A stretch of DNA of 64,000 nucleotides. Origin: Littorina saxatilis (taxonomy: Eukaryota; Mollusca; Gastropoda; Littorinimorpha; Littorinidae). Positions 34,777 to 48,400 of the stretch are shown here, in pieces. Made by a program: the position numbers and the translations under genes. The stretch's first letter is position 1; every line of letters begins with the position of its first letter. The stretch is from contig NC_090259.1 of NCBI RefSeq assembly GCF_037325665.1, positions 35,695,914 to 35,759,913 on the forward strand, in the 5' to 3' direction. The notes below the pieces were generated by a model, which ran no database searches, had not been told where the DNA came from, and worked only from the letters and a program-made list of their open reading frames with translations.

Positions 34777-37700
34777 CAAAATGGGTAGCACCATACCCAG
34801 TGACAAGGAAGCCCGAATTTCCATATGGGTAACCTCGCAGTACGGTACTGGTACAGTACAGATGTCCAGCTGAAGTGTTTTTGTTTTGTTTTGGTTCTAG
34901 CAGCTTGTCTGCTAATTCAGACTTCATAATGGTTACTCATAAACAGCAAGGCCTCACACCAGCTATATGGCTTTTTATCATGAGAAATATTTTCATATTT
35001 CGTATTTTCAAATGCAAATGGCTGTTTTCAAGTTGTGAGAGAATGGCGTGTCATACACAGGAGTGCAAAAGGCTTGGTAAAGGGAAGTTTTGATATGAAA
35101 TCTAGCAGTGTTTATATGGCTAATCAATATGTTATCAAGAAAAATTACTCTATTTGAAAAATGGTAATGTACCGGAGTGATTTACCTAAAAATCAAAATC
35201 TTTGAACCTTTCAAAAAAGCAAAAGACATGCACACCCAGTGCCAGGTACATAAATGAGAACAAGGGGAACAACCACGACTCGTTTTTCAGTGGCCAGTGC
35301 TTTTCATTACCGCAAGGGAGGCAACTACATCAATACAAAAAATAATTCTTAAAATTGCTAAAGTCCTACGTGCAACATTTTATGCGAGAACATAACTGAA
35401 TTGCATTTTGATAGATGCTTGCGTACTGTAATCTGCAAAGACCACATTGAGATAGCGAAACTGAATGACACAAATCTTGGTAATCTTGAACTTTAGCGTG
35501 TTAAATTCATAGCTCATAATTCAGAGGCATTTAAGTCTCCAAATTTGTAGAACCTGCACTTGTAATCATAACAAGTCATTTTAGATCCCTTTGAAGTTAC
35601 GGACTGAACTCCGATGAACTGTACGAATGCATTTCGTTTACATGGGTCAAAGAAGGAATTATCCGTATAACTCTTTCGTGTAAATGATGTCCCATGGTTG
35701 ACAACGTACGCCATTTTCGGTGCATTTTTGTCGATTGAACAACCAAATTTATTAATTATGCTTAAGTTTGGAGCTCAATCCGTCAATTAATTTCACGACA
35801 AATGTTCTTTGGTTTGCTTACATGGACTTGTATCAAAAATAAGTAAAGAATGTCACTGGATTCTGAGCTATGAATTTAACACGCCAAAGTTCAAGATTAC
35901 CCAAGTCTTACACCCTAGAGTCTGTTTACAACTAGTCAGGTATTTCGGATGTTCTGATCCTCTCAGTAACTGGCCCAAAGAAACTGAAATTTGGATCCAT
36001 CTTGATCATGCCTTTGCATCATGTCAAAAATCAAATCATTTTCAAATTATTATTTTCTTACATTGGCAGAGTGCGCAGAGCAATTTTTGTTCTAAAAGTA
36101 CGGAGTTACTTCTGGCAAATCAAACATAAACAAAAAAACTTCAGCAATGAAAGCAGAAGAAGGAGATGGAGAATGAACGTTCACTGTTGCTTTGGGTCAA
36201 CTGAAGGGCTGCATCAAAACAAAGTCTCTTTTGCTTTCGACAGCAGATTGCAGATCCTGAGAATCATGATAGTAAAGTGTACCTGGCATCGCATGAGCAT
36301 CTCAAAGAAGCTGTCGTCAGGGACCTCCTTGTCTGCCGAGTTGGTCAGCAGCTGGTTGATGACGTCCCCAGAGTTGAGGCCGGGGAAGGTTGGCAGTGAG
36401 GCGCGCTGGTCGTTCATGCGCGACACTTGAAAACCAGCCACCATGTCCATCAGCTCCTCCCGTGCTGGTGATCCAACTGTCAACGTGTGTACACACAATC
36501 AATAAAACACAGCCATTTTAAGAGGAAGAAAGGCCACACTGGTCTTGGTAATGTTTATTCATTTCCTGTATTCCATCAACAACTCCATGAAATAAGCTTC
36601 TCAGTTTCATCCGTCTTTCTCTGGCTCTCAGTGTGGCTTTTGTGTCTTCAGGGCAGTTTGTGTTTCTTACCTTGAGCAAAATAACAGCCATCATCTCTAT
36701 GCCTGACTGACATTTAACATTCTATGTATCGATTCAACATTAGATTTCCCTTCTTTGAGACATGTGACTTCAGAGGCAGACTAAAACTCATCCATTTCAG
36801 CATAACTTTTTCCACAGTTTAAAATTGTAGGTTTTTAAAAGATTTTAGGCAAGAGTGTGTCTTATGTCTGTCTGATTGTCTTATCCTCTGTCTATTGTCT
36901 GTCACCCTGTCCAATCTTATGGGTGAAGGGATGTCTTGTATTTTAGTGACTTTTGATTATTGTTGGGTGGAACTTCAAAAAGAAGTATTATTATCTAAGA
37001 GTATACATTATAAATGATACCACCACCATCATTACCCCCCCCCCACACTCTCTTTCTTTTTATCAGTATTGTAATCTGCATGTTATGTTATGCTCCGGCC
37101 TTACTTGTAGGCGAACGGTATGTTATATGTCCGTCTGTCTGTTATGTCCTAATGTTGTTTATATATGTCTTGTATACTTGCCGTTTACATATTTATTATA
37201 CATGTTGAAGGATGAATGATGATACATTGTAGACGGATGCATGTTATTGATTAAAAGCCCCACAATGATGAGCTTGGCAAATAAAATTAAAAAAATTTTA
37301 AAAAGTAAAAAAACTCATACATGTATTTAGGCGGTTGTCTCAAACTACAAGAGTGCATTTTGTTTGCGTTCAAACATAAAAAAAAAATTCTATATAAATT
37401 CTAAGTAAAATAGATCGATGCATAAATGTTATTAGCTTTTTTCACCAACATAATGCTGTTTCGGAGAATAATGAATGTCTTGATCTGTTTAAAATTGAAA
37501 ATTTCAAAAATAAATTTTCATTTAATTAATATATTTACCCAATTCACATATATAGCAATTAACTTCAGTTTGATGCTTAGACATTGAAGTACAGACCCTG
37601 GTAACAGGGGGAGGTAACTCCCAAAACAAAACAAAGTCTTGTTGACAAGGTAATGGTAGTTACCTCCCCTTACCGGTAGCCCGCACATGCGCGGGACATA

Positions 37701-40700
37701 CTACCGGTATAATCATTCCCCACTGAAAACACCACCTTCAAACCATTAATAACGTTTGCAGGGTAGGTAGGGAGGGTATTTACTATGTGAGTTGGGTAAG
37801 TATATTAATTAAATGAAAATTTATTTTTGAAATTCGATTAAATAACATATTCTTACGCCAACTCACATATATAGCAGATTGCTACTTAAGGTGGCGGGAA
37901 ACTCACTTTAATTTCTGGTAAGAATCCGGCCTGCTGCAACCGTGGCTGCACCCCCCCCCCCCCCCCCCCCATATGACTGCCACCACTTCTAAACTTGTTT
38001 AATGAGTGTGAAAGCCAGCGTTGTTTTTGCAATATCTTTGCTTCTTTCCGTGTTTAACGAAATGAACATAAGTTTTAGGTCTGGCACTCTAATAGGAGCC
38101 GTGCGAGACAAGTATGTTCGAAGTACTCGAACCGGGCAATATCTGTGTCACCAAGTGGCAGAATAGAGCTAAAGTGGCTGAATAGAAATGACCAGAGACG
38201 GCTGATCTGGTTTTTGATTTCGTGATAAACGATAAACAAAAACGCAGAGTAACAGAGCTATCTCTTTCAAAAGTGATATCTAGCGCGAGACCCGAAAAAG
38301 CATGGACTTCGCTGCCCCTTCGCAAGGAAGCGAGCAAAATGAGCATGAGAGCTTTCCTTGTTAAATTGGAAGACTTGCATCTCGCAATGGTTCTAAGGTT
38401 CTTAAACCAAAGGAACTCGAAAACGAGGAAAAAAATCCCAAGCTGGGACTGAAGTTCTAGTGACAGCTGAACCGAGGGCAGAACCCTCTATCACGCTAGC
38501 TATGACGCCTCCCAAAATCATGGAGTGTCCAAGCTGTAAAGAGTGTGACTGAAATAACAAGACGTCTAAGAGACGACGCAGAAAAGGCCCTGAGATGACA
38601 ACCACGCAAGATGATTGGCCACCTCCAAAGAAACGGGAAGATAGGGGATTAACCCCAAATATCCCACACCACTGGATCCAAAAACTCTGCCGAGTATAGT
38701 AAAGGGAGGGAAAGCGAAAGCTTTCATCCCTGTCCACTCTAGTTCCATGGTGTTGATTTGCCATGCCCCCGGGCCCGAAACGGAGACACAAACATTGGAA
38801 GACGCCGAGAGAAGCGTGTGGCAAACAGATCTATGCACGGTTCCTCTATCTGCGCCCAGAGGCGCCGAAGCGCCTGATGGGAGATCGTCCATTCTGTGTG
38901 TAGGACTTGTGACGATCGACTGAGAGAGTAGGCCAGCACATTCAAACGGCCTAGCAGATATTTTGCTGAGATCGCAAAAACCTCTGTTGAAAAGCCCAAA
39001 AAATGATCTCACACGCCCTGTTGGACAGGGTAAGAGATCCCGTGCCTCCCTGCTTGTTTAGGTAAGCTGCAACTGTCGTGTTGTCTGTGTGGACTAACAC
39101 GTGTTTGCCCTGGAGAGATGAAACAAACTCCAGAAGGTACAGCCAAACAGCTTCTAACTCGAGAACGTTGAAGAGAAACAACTTATGAGTTGGGTTCCAA
39201 AGACCCGAAGCTGTCCATCCTTCGAGATGGGCTCCCCAACCCTGAAGGGAAGCATCCGTAAACAAGTGCATCTCCGGGAAAGAGAACGGAATGGGGACGC
39301 CCTGAGTCAGCCAGGACGTGACCAGCCACTGTTTCGTTGCCCTTGAAACCAGCCGTGAATGGAGACTGACATGTTCCAACCTTGAGAGGCTGGATCCCAT
39401 GCAGAGTTCAGTGAAGCCTGGAAAGGGCCTTTGTGAACTCTGCCCAAAGGAATTAGGGTGGACATAGATTCCATTTGGCCCAGAATCTATGCCAGAACCC
39501 TGACTGGCGCGTGACGGAGATTTGACAAAGATCTGACCCGATCTTGTAGTTTGTCTATTCTCCGTTGAGCGGGACGCACGGTCCAAACGCGGGTGTCAAA
39601 CATCCTGTCGACCGACAGGGAACGCAACCGATTCTGGTCCGACCTGTGCATCAGAATGTGGAAGTATGCATCCGTCAGATCGATGGAGGCCACCCAGACC
39701 GAAAAACAAAATGCCTCTCTGACGGATGCAGATGTCTCCATTTTGAACGTTAAGAGCCGTATAAAGACGTTCAGTGGAGACAAGTCCAACACCGGTCGCC
39801 ATCCCCCTGATGCTTATGGAACGACAAAAAGTCTTCCGCAAAAATCCCAGAGAATGGCTATCGACGATCTTCTCAACAGCTTGTATCTGTAGTAGAAGAC
39901 AAATCTCCGCCTGGATGTACAGGGTGGGCCATAAAAAGTGTCCACATTTAATTTGTTAATATTTTTCCTGTAAAGTGATATTTTCTTTTCTGTTTCAGAT
40001 AGAATTTGAGACAAGCATCTTAGAATTCTTTTAAAGCCTGAATGGATTGCATTCCAGTACAGGAAAGGACCAAAATCGTTGAACTTTACTTTGCTACCAA
40101 TTCTGTGGTTCTCGCCCAGCGCGCTTTTCGGAGAGAGTTCCCTGGCACACACTGTCCATGTGCGAGAACTGTGAAGCGCCTCGTGGATAAATTCAGGAAC
40201 ACTGGTAGTCTCGCAGATAACAATAAAGGACATAGTGGTCGACCATTTTCTGAATTTATCCACGAGGCGCTTCACAGTTCTCGCACATGGACAGTGTGTG
40301 CCAGGGAACTCTCTCCGAAAAGCGCGCTGGGCGAGAACCACAGAATTGGTAGCAAAGTAAAGTTCAACGATTTTGGTCTTTTCCTGTACTGGAATGCGAT
40401 CCATTCAGGCTTTAAAAGAATTCTAAGATGCTTGTCTCAAATTCTATCTGAAACAGAAAAGAAAATACCACTTTACAGGAAAAATATTAACAAATTAAAT
40501 GTGGACACTTTTTATGGCCCACCCTGTAGAACATACTTCCAGATCTGCGGGATACCTGAAGTTGGACCCCCGGGGCTCTGGTCAGTGAGCCTCTCGTAAA
40601 GTTCGACAAATTGTAGGTTTGTTCTCCTCTTGAGACTCTCTTTTGAGAGCCTCCAGAGACGGAGTACCTAGTAAGGCTTGTTCCACAAAAGGTGAGAGTC

Positions 40701-43700
40701 GCAGAGAATCTACTGTAGATTTCTCTGTGAGACTAGATCCTTTAACTAGAGCCTTACGCCGCCAAAAAGACCGTTTGAGCGTACATTATGGCTGCATTAG
40801 CCATTTGTTCGGCCGTGACTTTTGCTAGAGCATCGAAAAGAATCACGGCGTCCTCCTCCACCGCATCGTTTCGGAACCGAAAAGGCTTCCGGGAAGATGA
40901 GATAGCCTGAGAAAGCGCTCTGATCAAAATCTCGAACCAGAAGAGAGTTCGAGTGAGAATCTACCGATCTCCTCTACTCTCAAAAGGCCCTGTTCCGTCC
41001 AAGCCGAAACCCTCTCTTTCTGATATTCATCCTTCCGCAAGTTCACCAATTCCGGTGTGACCGGAAGATGCGCTTGCGGAAGTGAGAAAGTTGCAATCAG
41101 ATTATTCGTCTTTCCAAGCAAGAAAAACGCGGTTGCGTTGAAGGTGAGACGAAAGAAAAGAACTCTGTTGCAGCGAAGCAAGCCACGGTTGTGCGGGAGA
41201 AGGAGCATTGCCGTGTGCCGTCAACAATGGAACGTGAGGTCGGCATCGTTGCCGATCACGCGAGCCATAACATAGGTAACCGAAGTTGATTCCAAGAAAG
41301 GAAATTTGGAATCAGCTCCTTTGTCACCCAAGAAATCTCCACCCTCGGAAGGAGGTGGCGCCACAAGTTTAGGGGTGGCGTCACGCCTTCGGCGAAATAC
41401 CAGTAGGTAACTTCGGCGGCCAACTTAAGTTCTCGATGAAGTTTCCCCCAAGATGCGAATACGGGAATCAACCTCCGAAGAGTTTTCGTCATCTTCTACA
41501 CCGTTTTTGTCAATGGCATAGAACCAGCATTGTCATTCCCGGGACAATCGTTGGCCGAAGCCGAAAAAGATTGTCCCCAAGTACCGGAACCGTGTGCCGA
41601 AGCACTGTGCCGAACCGATAAGGAAGGAGCACTACCATAAGCTGGAACCGCTGAAGCGGAACCGGCAGTAGCCGGAAACCCCCCGTGCAGCAGCAACCAT
41701 AACACCGAAGTGCTGTGACCGGAAACCATCACGTACAGCCCCTCACCATCCGAGACAGCCTAAGCAGAACCGGAAGTGAGCGACGGGGCATCGCTGCCAC
41801 CAACGACCTGGAACCCCGAAGGGTTGACGTCGGAAGTTGTTGACAGTAAAGAAGAAGTGCTACGATTACCTGGAACGCCGGAAGACGAACCAGAAGTAGC
41901 CGGAAACACCCGTGCAGAAGTACCCGAAACACCGGAGTGGTGCGAGCGGATGCTAATGCAAACAGTCCTTCACTCGCCGGAACCGCAGAAGCGGAACCGG
42001 AAGTGAGAGACAGGGCACCGCTGCCACCAACAACCTGAAACCCGAAGGGTTGACATCGGAAGTTGCTGACAGAAAGTAAAAAGTGCTACGATTACCTGGA
42101 AAGCCGGAAGGCGGACCAGAAGTAGCCAGAAACCCCCGTGCAGAAGCACCCGAAAACACCAAAGTGCTGTGGGCGGATGCTAAAGCATGCAATCCTTCAC
42201 CAACAGGAACGGCCGCACCGGAACCAGAGGTGAAGGGAGGGTAACCGTCGCAACCAACCACCGTATAATTGTACCGGCAGTTCGAGGCAAACTTCTCACA
42301 TTCGGAACCGCTGACGCGGAACCGGAACCCACCTTGGAAAGTGAAGCCACGTCATCAACGCCGGGAGAAAGGTAAGCCGTGCAGAACAGGCTACTCCCCT
42401 CACGAAGGCCAACATATCTCTCATCTAGAGGGACATATTAATGGTCAAAGGGAAATAACCTTCTCAGTTGGTGGCAGTGAGAATGGTAAGGACGGGCGTG
42501 TTTTTCCTACCTCGGAGGAATTTCTTGTTTATTCTGTTTTTAAATGACTACAATATAAACAATACAGTTATGAAGTATTCCTCATGTAGATTCTATCCAT
42601 ACCAAATTTATGTCTGTCAGTCGTCTGGATGCTGTGAAAATTGACTTTGTTCAAGAAAAAAAGCACCTTTTTGGGCACACAAGGCGTTACGCGAAACGCA
42701 TGGTACATTGGGCATTGAATAACCAAGTTACTGATAAGGGTATCATCTCAATCTAATTTTTAATAGATCCAGAAATGGATGGAGAAACATATGTTAGATT
42801 AATGAAAGTTTGATCTGAACATAGGTTTTGGATTTTGAGCGTTTGGTCTGTATGTTACATTTGGTGTAAATAATCATGAACAAGAAGGGCAAAGCCCATA
42901 CGACTCACATGCTTGACCTTCTGCTTTACACATTTTTCCTACCAAAATACATGTGACCTTGACCCAAGGTCAAGGTCATCCAAGGTCATGCAACACAAAG
43001 CTGTTAATTCAAGACATAGGAAGTACAATGGTGCTTATTGGCTCTTTCTACCATGAGATATGGTCACTTTAAGTGGTTCACTACCTTATTTTGGTCACAT
43101 TTCATAAGGGTCAAAGTGACCTTGACCTTGATCATATGTGACCAAATGTGTCTCATGATGAAAGCATAACATGTGCCCCACATAATTTTTAAGTTTGAAA
43201 CAGTTATCTTCCATAGTTCAGGGTCAAGGTCACTTCAAAATATGTATACAATCCAACTTTGAAGAGCTCCTGTGACCTTGACCTTGAAGCAAGGTAAACC
43301 AAACTGGTATCAAAAGATGGGGCTTACTTTGCCCTATATATCATATATAGGTGAGGTAGTCAATCTCAAAAACTTCAGAGAAAATGGGGAAAATGTGAAA
43401 AATAGCTGTTTTTTAGACAACATTTATGGCCCCTGCGACCTTGACCTTGAAGCAAGGTCAAGATGCTATGTATGTTTTTTGGGGTCTTGTCATCATACAC
43501 CATCTTGCCAAATTTGGTACTGATAGACTGAATAGTGTCCAAGAAATATTCAACGTTAAAGTTTTCCGGCCGGCTGGCCGGACGACTCGGGTGAGTACAT
43601 AGACTCACTTTTGCTTCGCATGTGAGTCAAAAAAGGGAAACTATCTTAAAAAAATGTTTCTGGTCAAACTTACTTAAAAATCATTGCAAAGGAAGGTCAT

Positions 43701-45367
43701 TAGGTAGGATGATTGTAATTTTTTTTAAATTGAGCAAAAAAGTTGTGTTTGATGTAATTTAATTGTACTTTTAAGTTAAAAATATGCGTTTGGTGTAAAT
43801 GAAATAGTATCTACTTGCCCAAACAAGTTCTGTCACAGTCTTTAAATAATGCCATAATACACAAAAGTGTGTGTTTTCTTATACCTCAGACACCTGGTAG
43901 TTAAACTATGGTCACAGGATTCCTAGTGCTTGCACCTGTTGGCTTGTAGAGAGACTTAAGTGAGGCCATCTGACAAGGGTGTAAATGTAACGTACATACT
44001 GAGAATACTTGAAAATGACAATGAATTTGTTTTAGAGACAGAAGATAACTTATCAGTGCTTAAGAACAACCAGCAAGACCAAACCTTTGTTTCAACATGA
44101 AAACAAGCACACTGAATGACAAAATTTACCTCAGAAGGACCACTGTTGGGACATTTTGGTGTAAATGTAACATACATCACCTTGTTTTTTTACTGAGACC
44201 ATATGCAGCACATAATAATGCTAAAAACAGCACATAACAGTCTGTTGAGGGTTTATGAGCTAAATAAAAGAGAAATAATTTTTTCAAATGGACCTGCAGA
44301 TCTTCGGAGCCTTCTGTATGTTACTTTACACCATCCTTTTGTGTAAAGATGTACACACAACCAAAAAGGCACAACCATTAATTTAACCCTTTATTTTGAC
44401 TTGAGACAGGTAGCTTAGAACAAACAAGTTAGAAATACTGTTTAACTGATGTGAGCAGAGCCCATTAAATGTAAATTCAGTACCTTGTACTTGCTGTTTG
44501 GTGTAAAGTAACGTACAGATCATGGGTAAAATTAACATTTGGTACCGTAGTGGAGTACCAACCTGACTATTCTATCGTGAAAAGGATTTGTTATGATTTC
44601 TTGTTTGTAACTCAAAAAACTGCAGACCAAAATAGTGTAAAAATATTTAAAGAGGGTGATTTGATAATAATTTCTACACCGCTGACCGTGCTTTTTTCAA
44701 ATTAAGTAATAACCTGATGATTGAGGTTAAGGTTTGCAAAACAAATGACATGAAAATTTACTGGAACCTTTTCTGCACTTCCATAGAGAATTTCATTGTT
44801 TTAAAAACAGTGTAAATAGGTAAATGTTGAATTGTATCTTTGATTCTGGGCTTTGGTGTAAAGTAACTAACGGATAAATGATTTTGCTTATATTGAGACA
44901 GGAGAAACTTTTTTCAAGTGTTGCTTTAGTACAGATCAACTGTACATTCAGCCATCAAGCCATTGGATAGTGAAACAGTTGCCTAAAGCTGAACCTAAGA
45001 AAATGACAGCACCTTGAAATTATGTTACATGGTGTAAATGTAACATACAGTCATTTGTGCTTTATCTGCAAATATTTGATAAATCGAACACTTGACTGGA
45101 AAAAAAAATGCTGCAATTGAAGGACAGGAATACCGAGATGTTTATTCATGTAAATTTAAGGAGGTTTAAAAAAGTCTAAAAATTGTAACACTTTTTAGAC
45201 TCCTTGACAGATTCTTGGCCATATGTGAGTTGGCGTAAGAATATGTTATTTAATATCATATTTCGGTAAAATGTGCAAATAACTTACAAGAAAGAATAGG
45301 GTGTGAAAAGGAAGATGAAGGATGGTGTGTTTGTGTGTGTGTATGTTTTGGTGTGTATGTATGTTTT

Positions 45368-45417
<50 letters not shown>

Positions 45418-48400
45418 AAGTAATGACTGACCCAGGGCAGCTAGGTCAGAGTCGCTCTCAGTTATGCGTGTGGGAGTGGCGGGGGCACTTTCCAACAGAC
45501 GGAAGGAACAGCGCTGGTCGTCGATTCGTCTACTCTGGAAGCGTGACAGGAGGTCAAAGAATCCATCCTCATCAAGGTCTTCTACAATGCCGTTCACTTT
45601 CTGCAACACACAGCACACAGTCAATGTGGGACTCCATTATCTGAGCTACACAACTACAACTAAAACTACCAACTCCATCTTTATCATACTACCATGCTCA
45701 CACTGGCCTCCAATCAGACTTGAAATCACAGTCACTGAAAACCAGGAGGTGTTCCAATTAAAACAAAATACAAGGATCATCACTTTCTTGCATAACCCAC
45801 TGAAAGTTCCTTGGGTTAAGTACTTGAGAAAGGACACTCAACTATAATGACAAACTGATTCTTCAAACAACCTGCTGAATTTTGGGGTACATCTTTTGGC
45901 TTAACTACTTTGTGCTCATCTGGCATTTCTGTCAACATTTGTTCCTGTTATGGATATCATCTCTGAACGGAACTAAGTAGGTAGTAAATGCAACCAAGAC
46001 AGGTTCATATCATTTATCCATGCATATTATTCTGACCAGTTAAAAAAACAGTTGATTAAACAAAACGTACACTCTGCAAACAGTTCCCTTCCCTTTATGC
46101 AAATGTCTCATTCAACAACTGGGTAAGTTATCTCCTGTTTGAAGAACCCGACAGATACCCAGGTAGTAATGGACCTATGACTCATTCTACCTTTTTTTTT
46201 CTTCGCCATTGCTGTTGTTTTTCAGTATTTTTCAGTATTTTCCACAACACTGATCATTCATTTTTGTCTTCCTTTTGTCTAAAAGTGTTCGCTCTGCACA
46301 TAACACAGCGATGTGGAAAGTAAAGCAAATAAAGCTACATACCTAACTCGGAGAAATTGTGCCTGTATGTTTCTAAAGAAGCTCAAAGCTCTAGCTTCGA
46401 AAACATCCGAGATAACCTCAACGTTAAGTTTTTATGGAACGAATGTGACCCCGCTGTGACCCCAAAATTTGACGAGGGTCAACCAAACTGGGGTCACTTC
46501 GTGCGATCATCAAACCCTAAAAGTGTGCAAAGTTTAAGAGGAGTAGCTTGGAAAACATCTGAGATAACCTCAACGTTAAGTTTTTTGTCCACGGACGCAC
46601 GGCCAGCCGGCTGTCCATCCGGCCGGCTATACAGACGGACACATATGAATCCTAATACTCACCAATTACTCAGGTGAGTCAAATATTAAGCAAATGACAT
46701 CATGAAGCAGGGGAAGTAACTTGAATTTATTAGTATGCTCTTAAGGCAAATAAATTATTTCAAACAAGCATGGTACTGAGCTGAAAAAAGTTTTTCCTGA
46801 AAATATTCTGCAGGGAATGTTTTCTTTGAGGATTTTATTTTTATGTTTTCGCTGATTTTTGTGAAATTGCAGAGATTCTTTACCTTGAATTTCCCCTGAT
46901 TGACATACAATCATTACCCGTCTGACCGGTTTCACTGACAAGGTGTAGATATAGCAGAGGTATGCTTCCTGCTTTTAGAATGATATGACTGTACCAGATT
47001 GCCTAACAACAGGAATCTGTACCAGATTGGCATTGGTTACCTAAATGGAAACTGTACCAGATTGCAGAACCTAACAGGATTCCTGCTCTTGATAACTGGC
47101 CTGAAAATGCATGCTGGTAAGTTCAGCTACTCTTTAAAAGCAAGGGGTATGTCAGTGATAAAGGGCAGCATTACAAAGAGCATAATATACCATGTTCATC
47201 TACATATGGTACTTTCTGGACTATAAGGCGCGTTACTTTTTTCCTCAACTTGAACCCCCCCCCCCCTTACTGAAATTTAGTATACCACAAATGTGCTACA
47301 TGTACCGCATAATTAGTACACTGTTGGTACGTATGTGGTACTTGCTAAAAATGTGCCAAATTGGAACCACTGACTTTGAAAAAAAAATTGACAAATGCAG
47401 TATACCACAAATGTGCTACGCCTGGTACATTTCTAGCATGTGCTACAAATGTGCCACAAAGGTTCCAATTTGGCACATGTGTGGCACATGAGCTAGAAAT
47501 GAACTACAAAACTGCAAACCTGCTACTGGATTAGCACATGCCACAAATGTGCTACCATGTGCCTGCGCCCTATTGACTAAGGCTTAAGAAACTGGAGTAC
47601 ACAGTGGTCAGTGTCTTTAAACTGGGGCAGGAAGAGTTTCCTCTCAGGTAAAACTAGGTCACTGACCCGGTTAAGAAGGTCAGTGTCTGTAAACTGGGGT
47701 GGGCAGCTGGTCTCAACTGGCAAGTAGGGGGAATGACCCGAGGTCTCAAGGCCAACCAGCTTTTACAATGCATCTGCCTTTGATCTCACCTCACATCGAG
47801 AGCAAAAATATTTCCACTCTGTATTTTTTCCTTTCATGTGTGGCCAATACACCTAAGCACCTAATGTGTGGATTTTCTCTATTTTACCTTAAAAGTGGGG
47901 GTTGCACCCTATATAAAGAAGCGCCTTATAGTCCCAAAAATTAATACACTGTAGCAGATTTAGAAGGGATACTGCCTCAACTGGCTTCTATGGGACTCAC
48001 CCTTTTCCTCCAAGCTTTCCCTTTACCTGTCAACAATTTTGGTCGCTTCAACAATCCGCTGACAGAAAATCGCTGTTGAAACAGTGAGATCCACAAAGGG
48101 AATGCAGTTAGTTCTGATGTGCCACAGATCAAATGCAAATTTCAAAAACAGAAGAAAACAACAACAACCAAAAAACAATATTGAAACAGGAGAAGAAAAA
48201 AGGGATAGAAGAAAAAAGGGATAACAGAAAAAGAAAACGACCCCCCCCCCCCCCCCCACAAAAACAAAAAGCAATGAAGAAGCAGAGAGTAGAATAAGAA
48301 AGAAAAGAAAGCAAGACACTTATCAAGAGCTCTCACTCTCTGTCAATCCCTCTGACCAGTCTGGCAGATTCCTTTCACAGTTGAGAAGACTAGCACTGCG

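Larger units (their letters stand above)
37842..45262 (-). mobile_element. DIRS-type retrotransposon fossil, ~7.4 kb including insertions
   Basis: Inverted ends: AAATAACATATTCTTACGCC with CAACTCACATATATAGC on the left (from 37844), and its near reverse complement at 45218-45262 on the right. On the minus strand it has a capsid-like region (about 40.6-42.4 kb), reverse transcriptase (about 39.5-39.9 kb; VASIDLTDAYFHI) and an RNase H region (about 38.95-39.55 kb; LFTDASLQGWGAHL, VLVHTDNTTVAAYLNKQGG). After it comes a DIRS-type region containing CIDLFATRFSRRLPMFVSP (about 38.7-38.9 kb). These motifs and inverted ends are characteristic of DIRS retroelements. The tyrosine recombinase was not found. 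The element is broken in several places and carries at least two inserted elements (39920-40526 and 42879-43630). It looks old and lies in a GPSM2 intron. Confidence 0.75.

Noticed and set aside
39814-40404. 196-codon minus frame that looks like a complete mariner-type gene
   Set aside because: Only its first ~52 codons are transposase; the rest reads through the palindrome loop and inverted arm into the flanking fossil.
41496-42261. Several 60-100 codon frames on both strands in the GC-rich region
   Set aside because: They follow from the 227-bp tandem repeat in the DIRS-type fossil; no independent gene.
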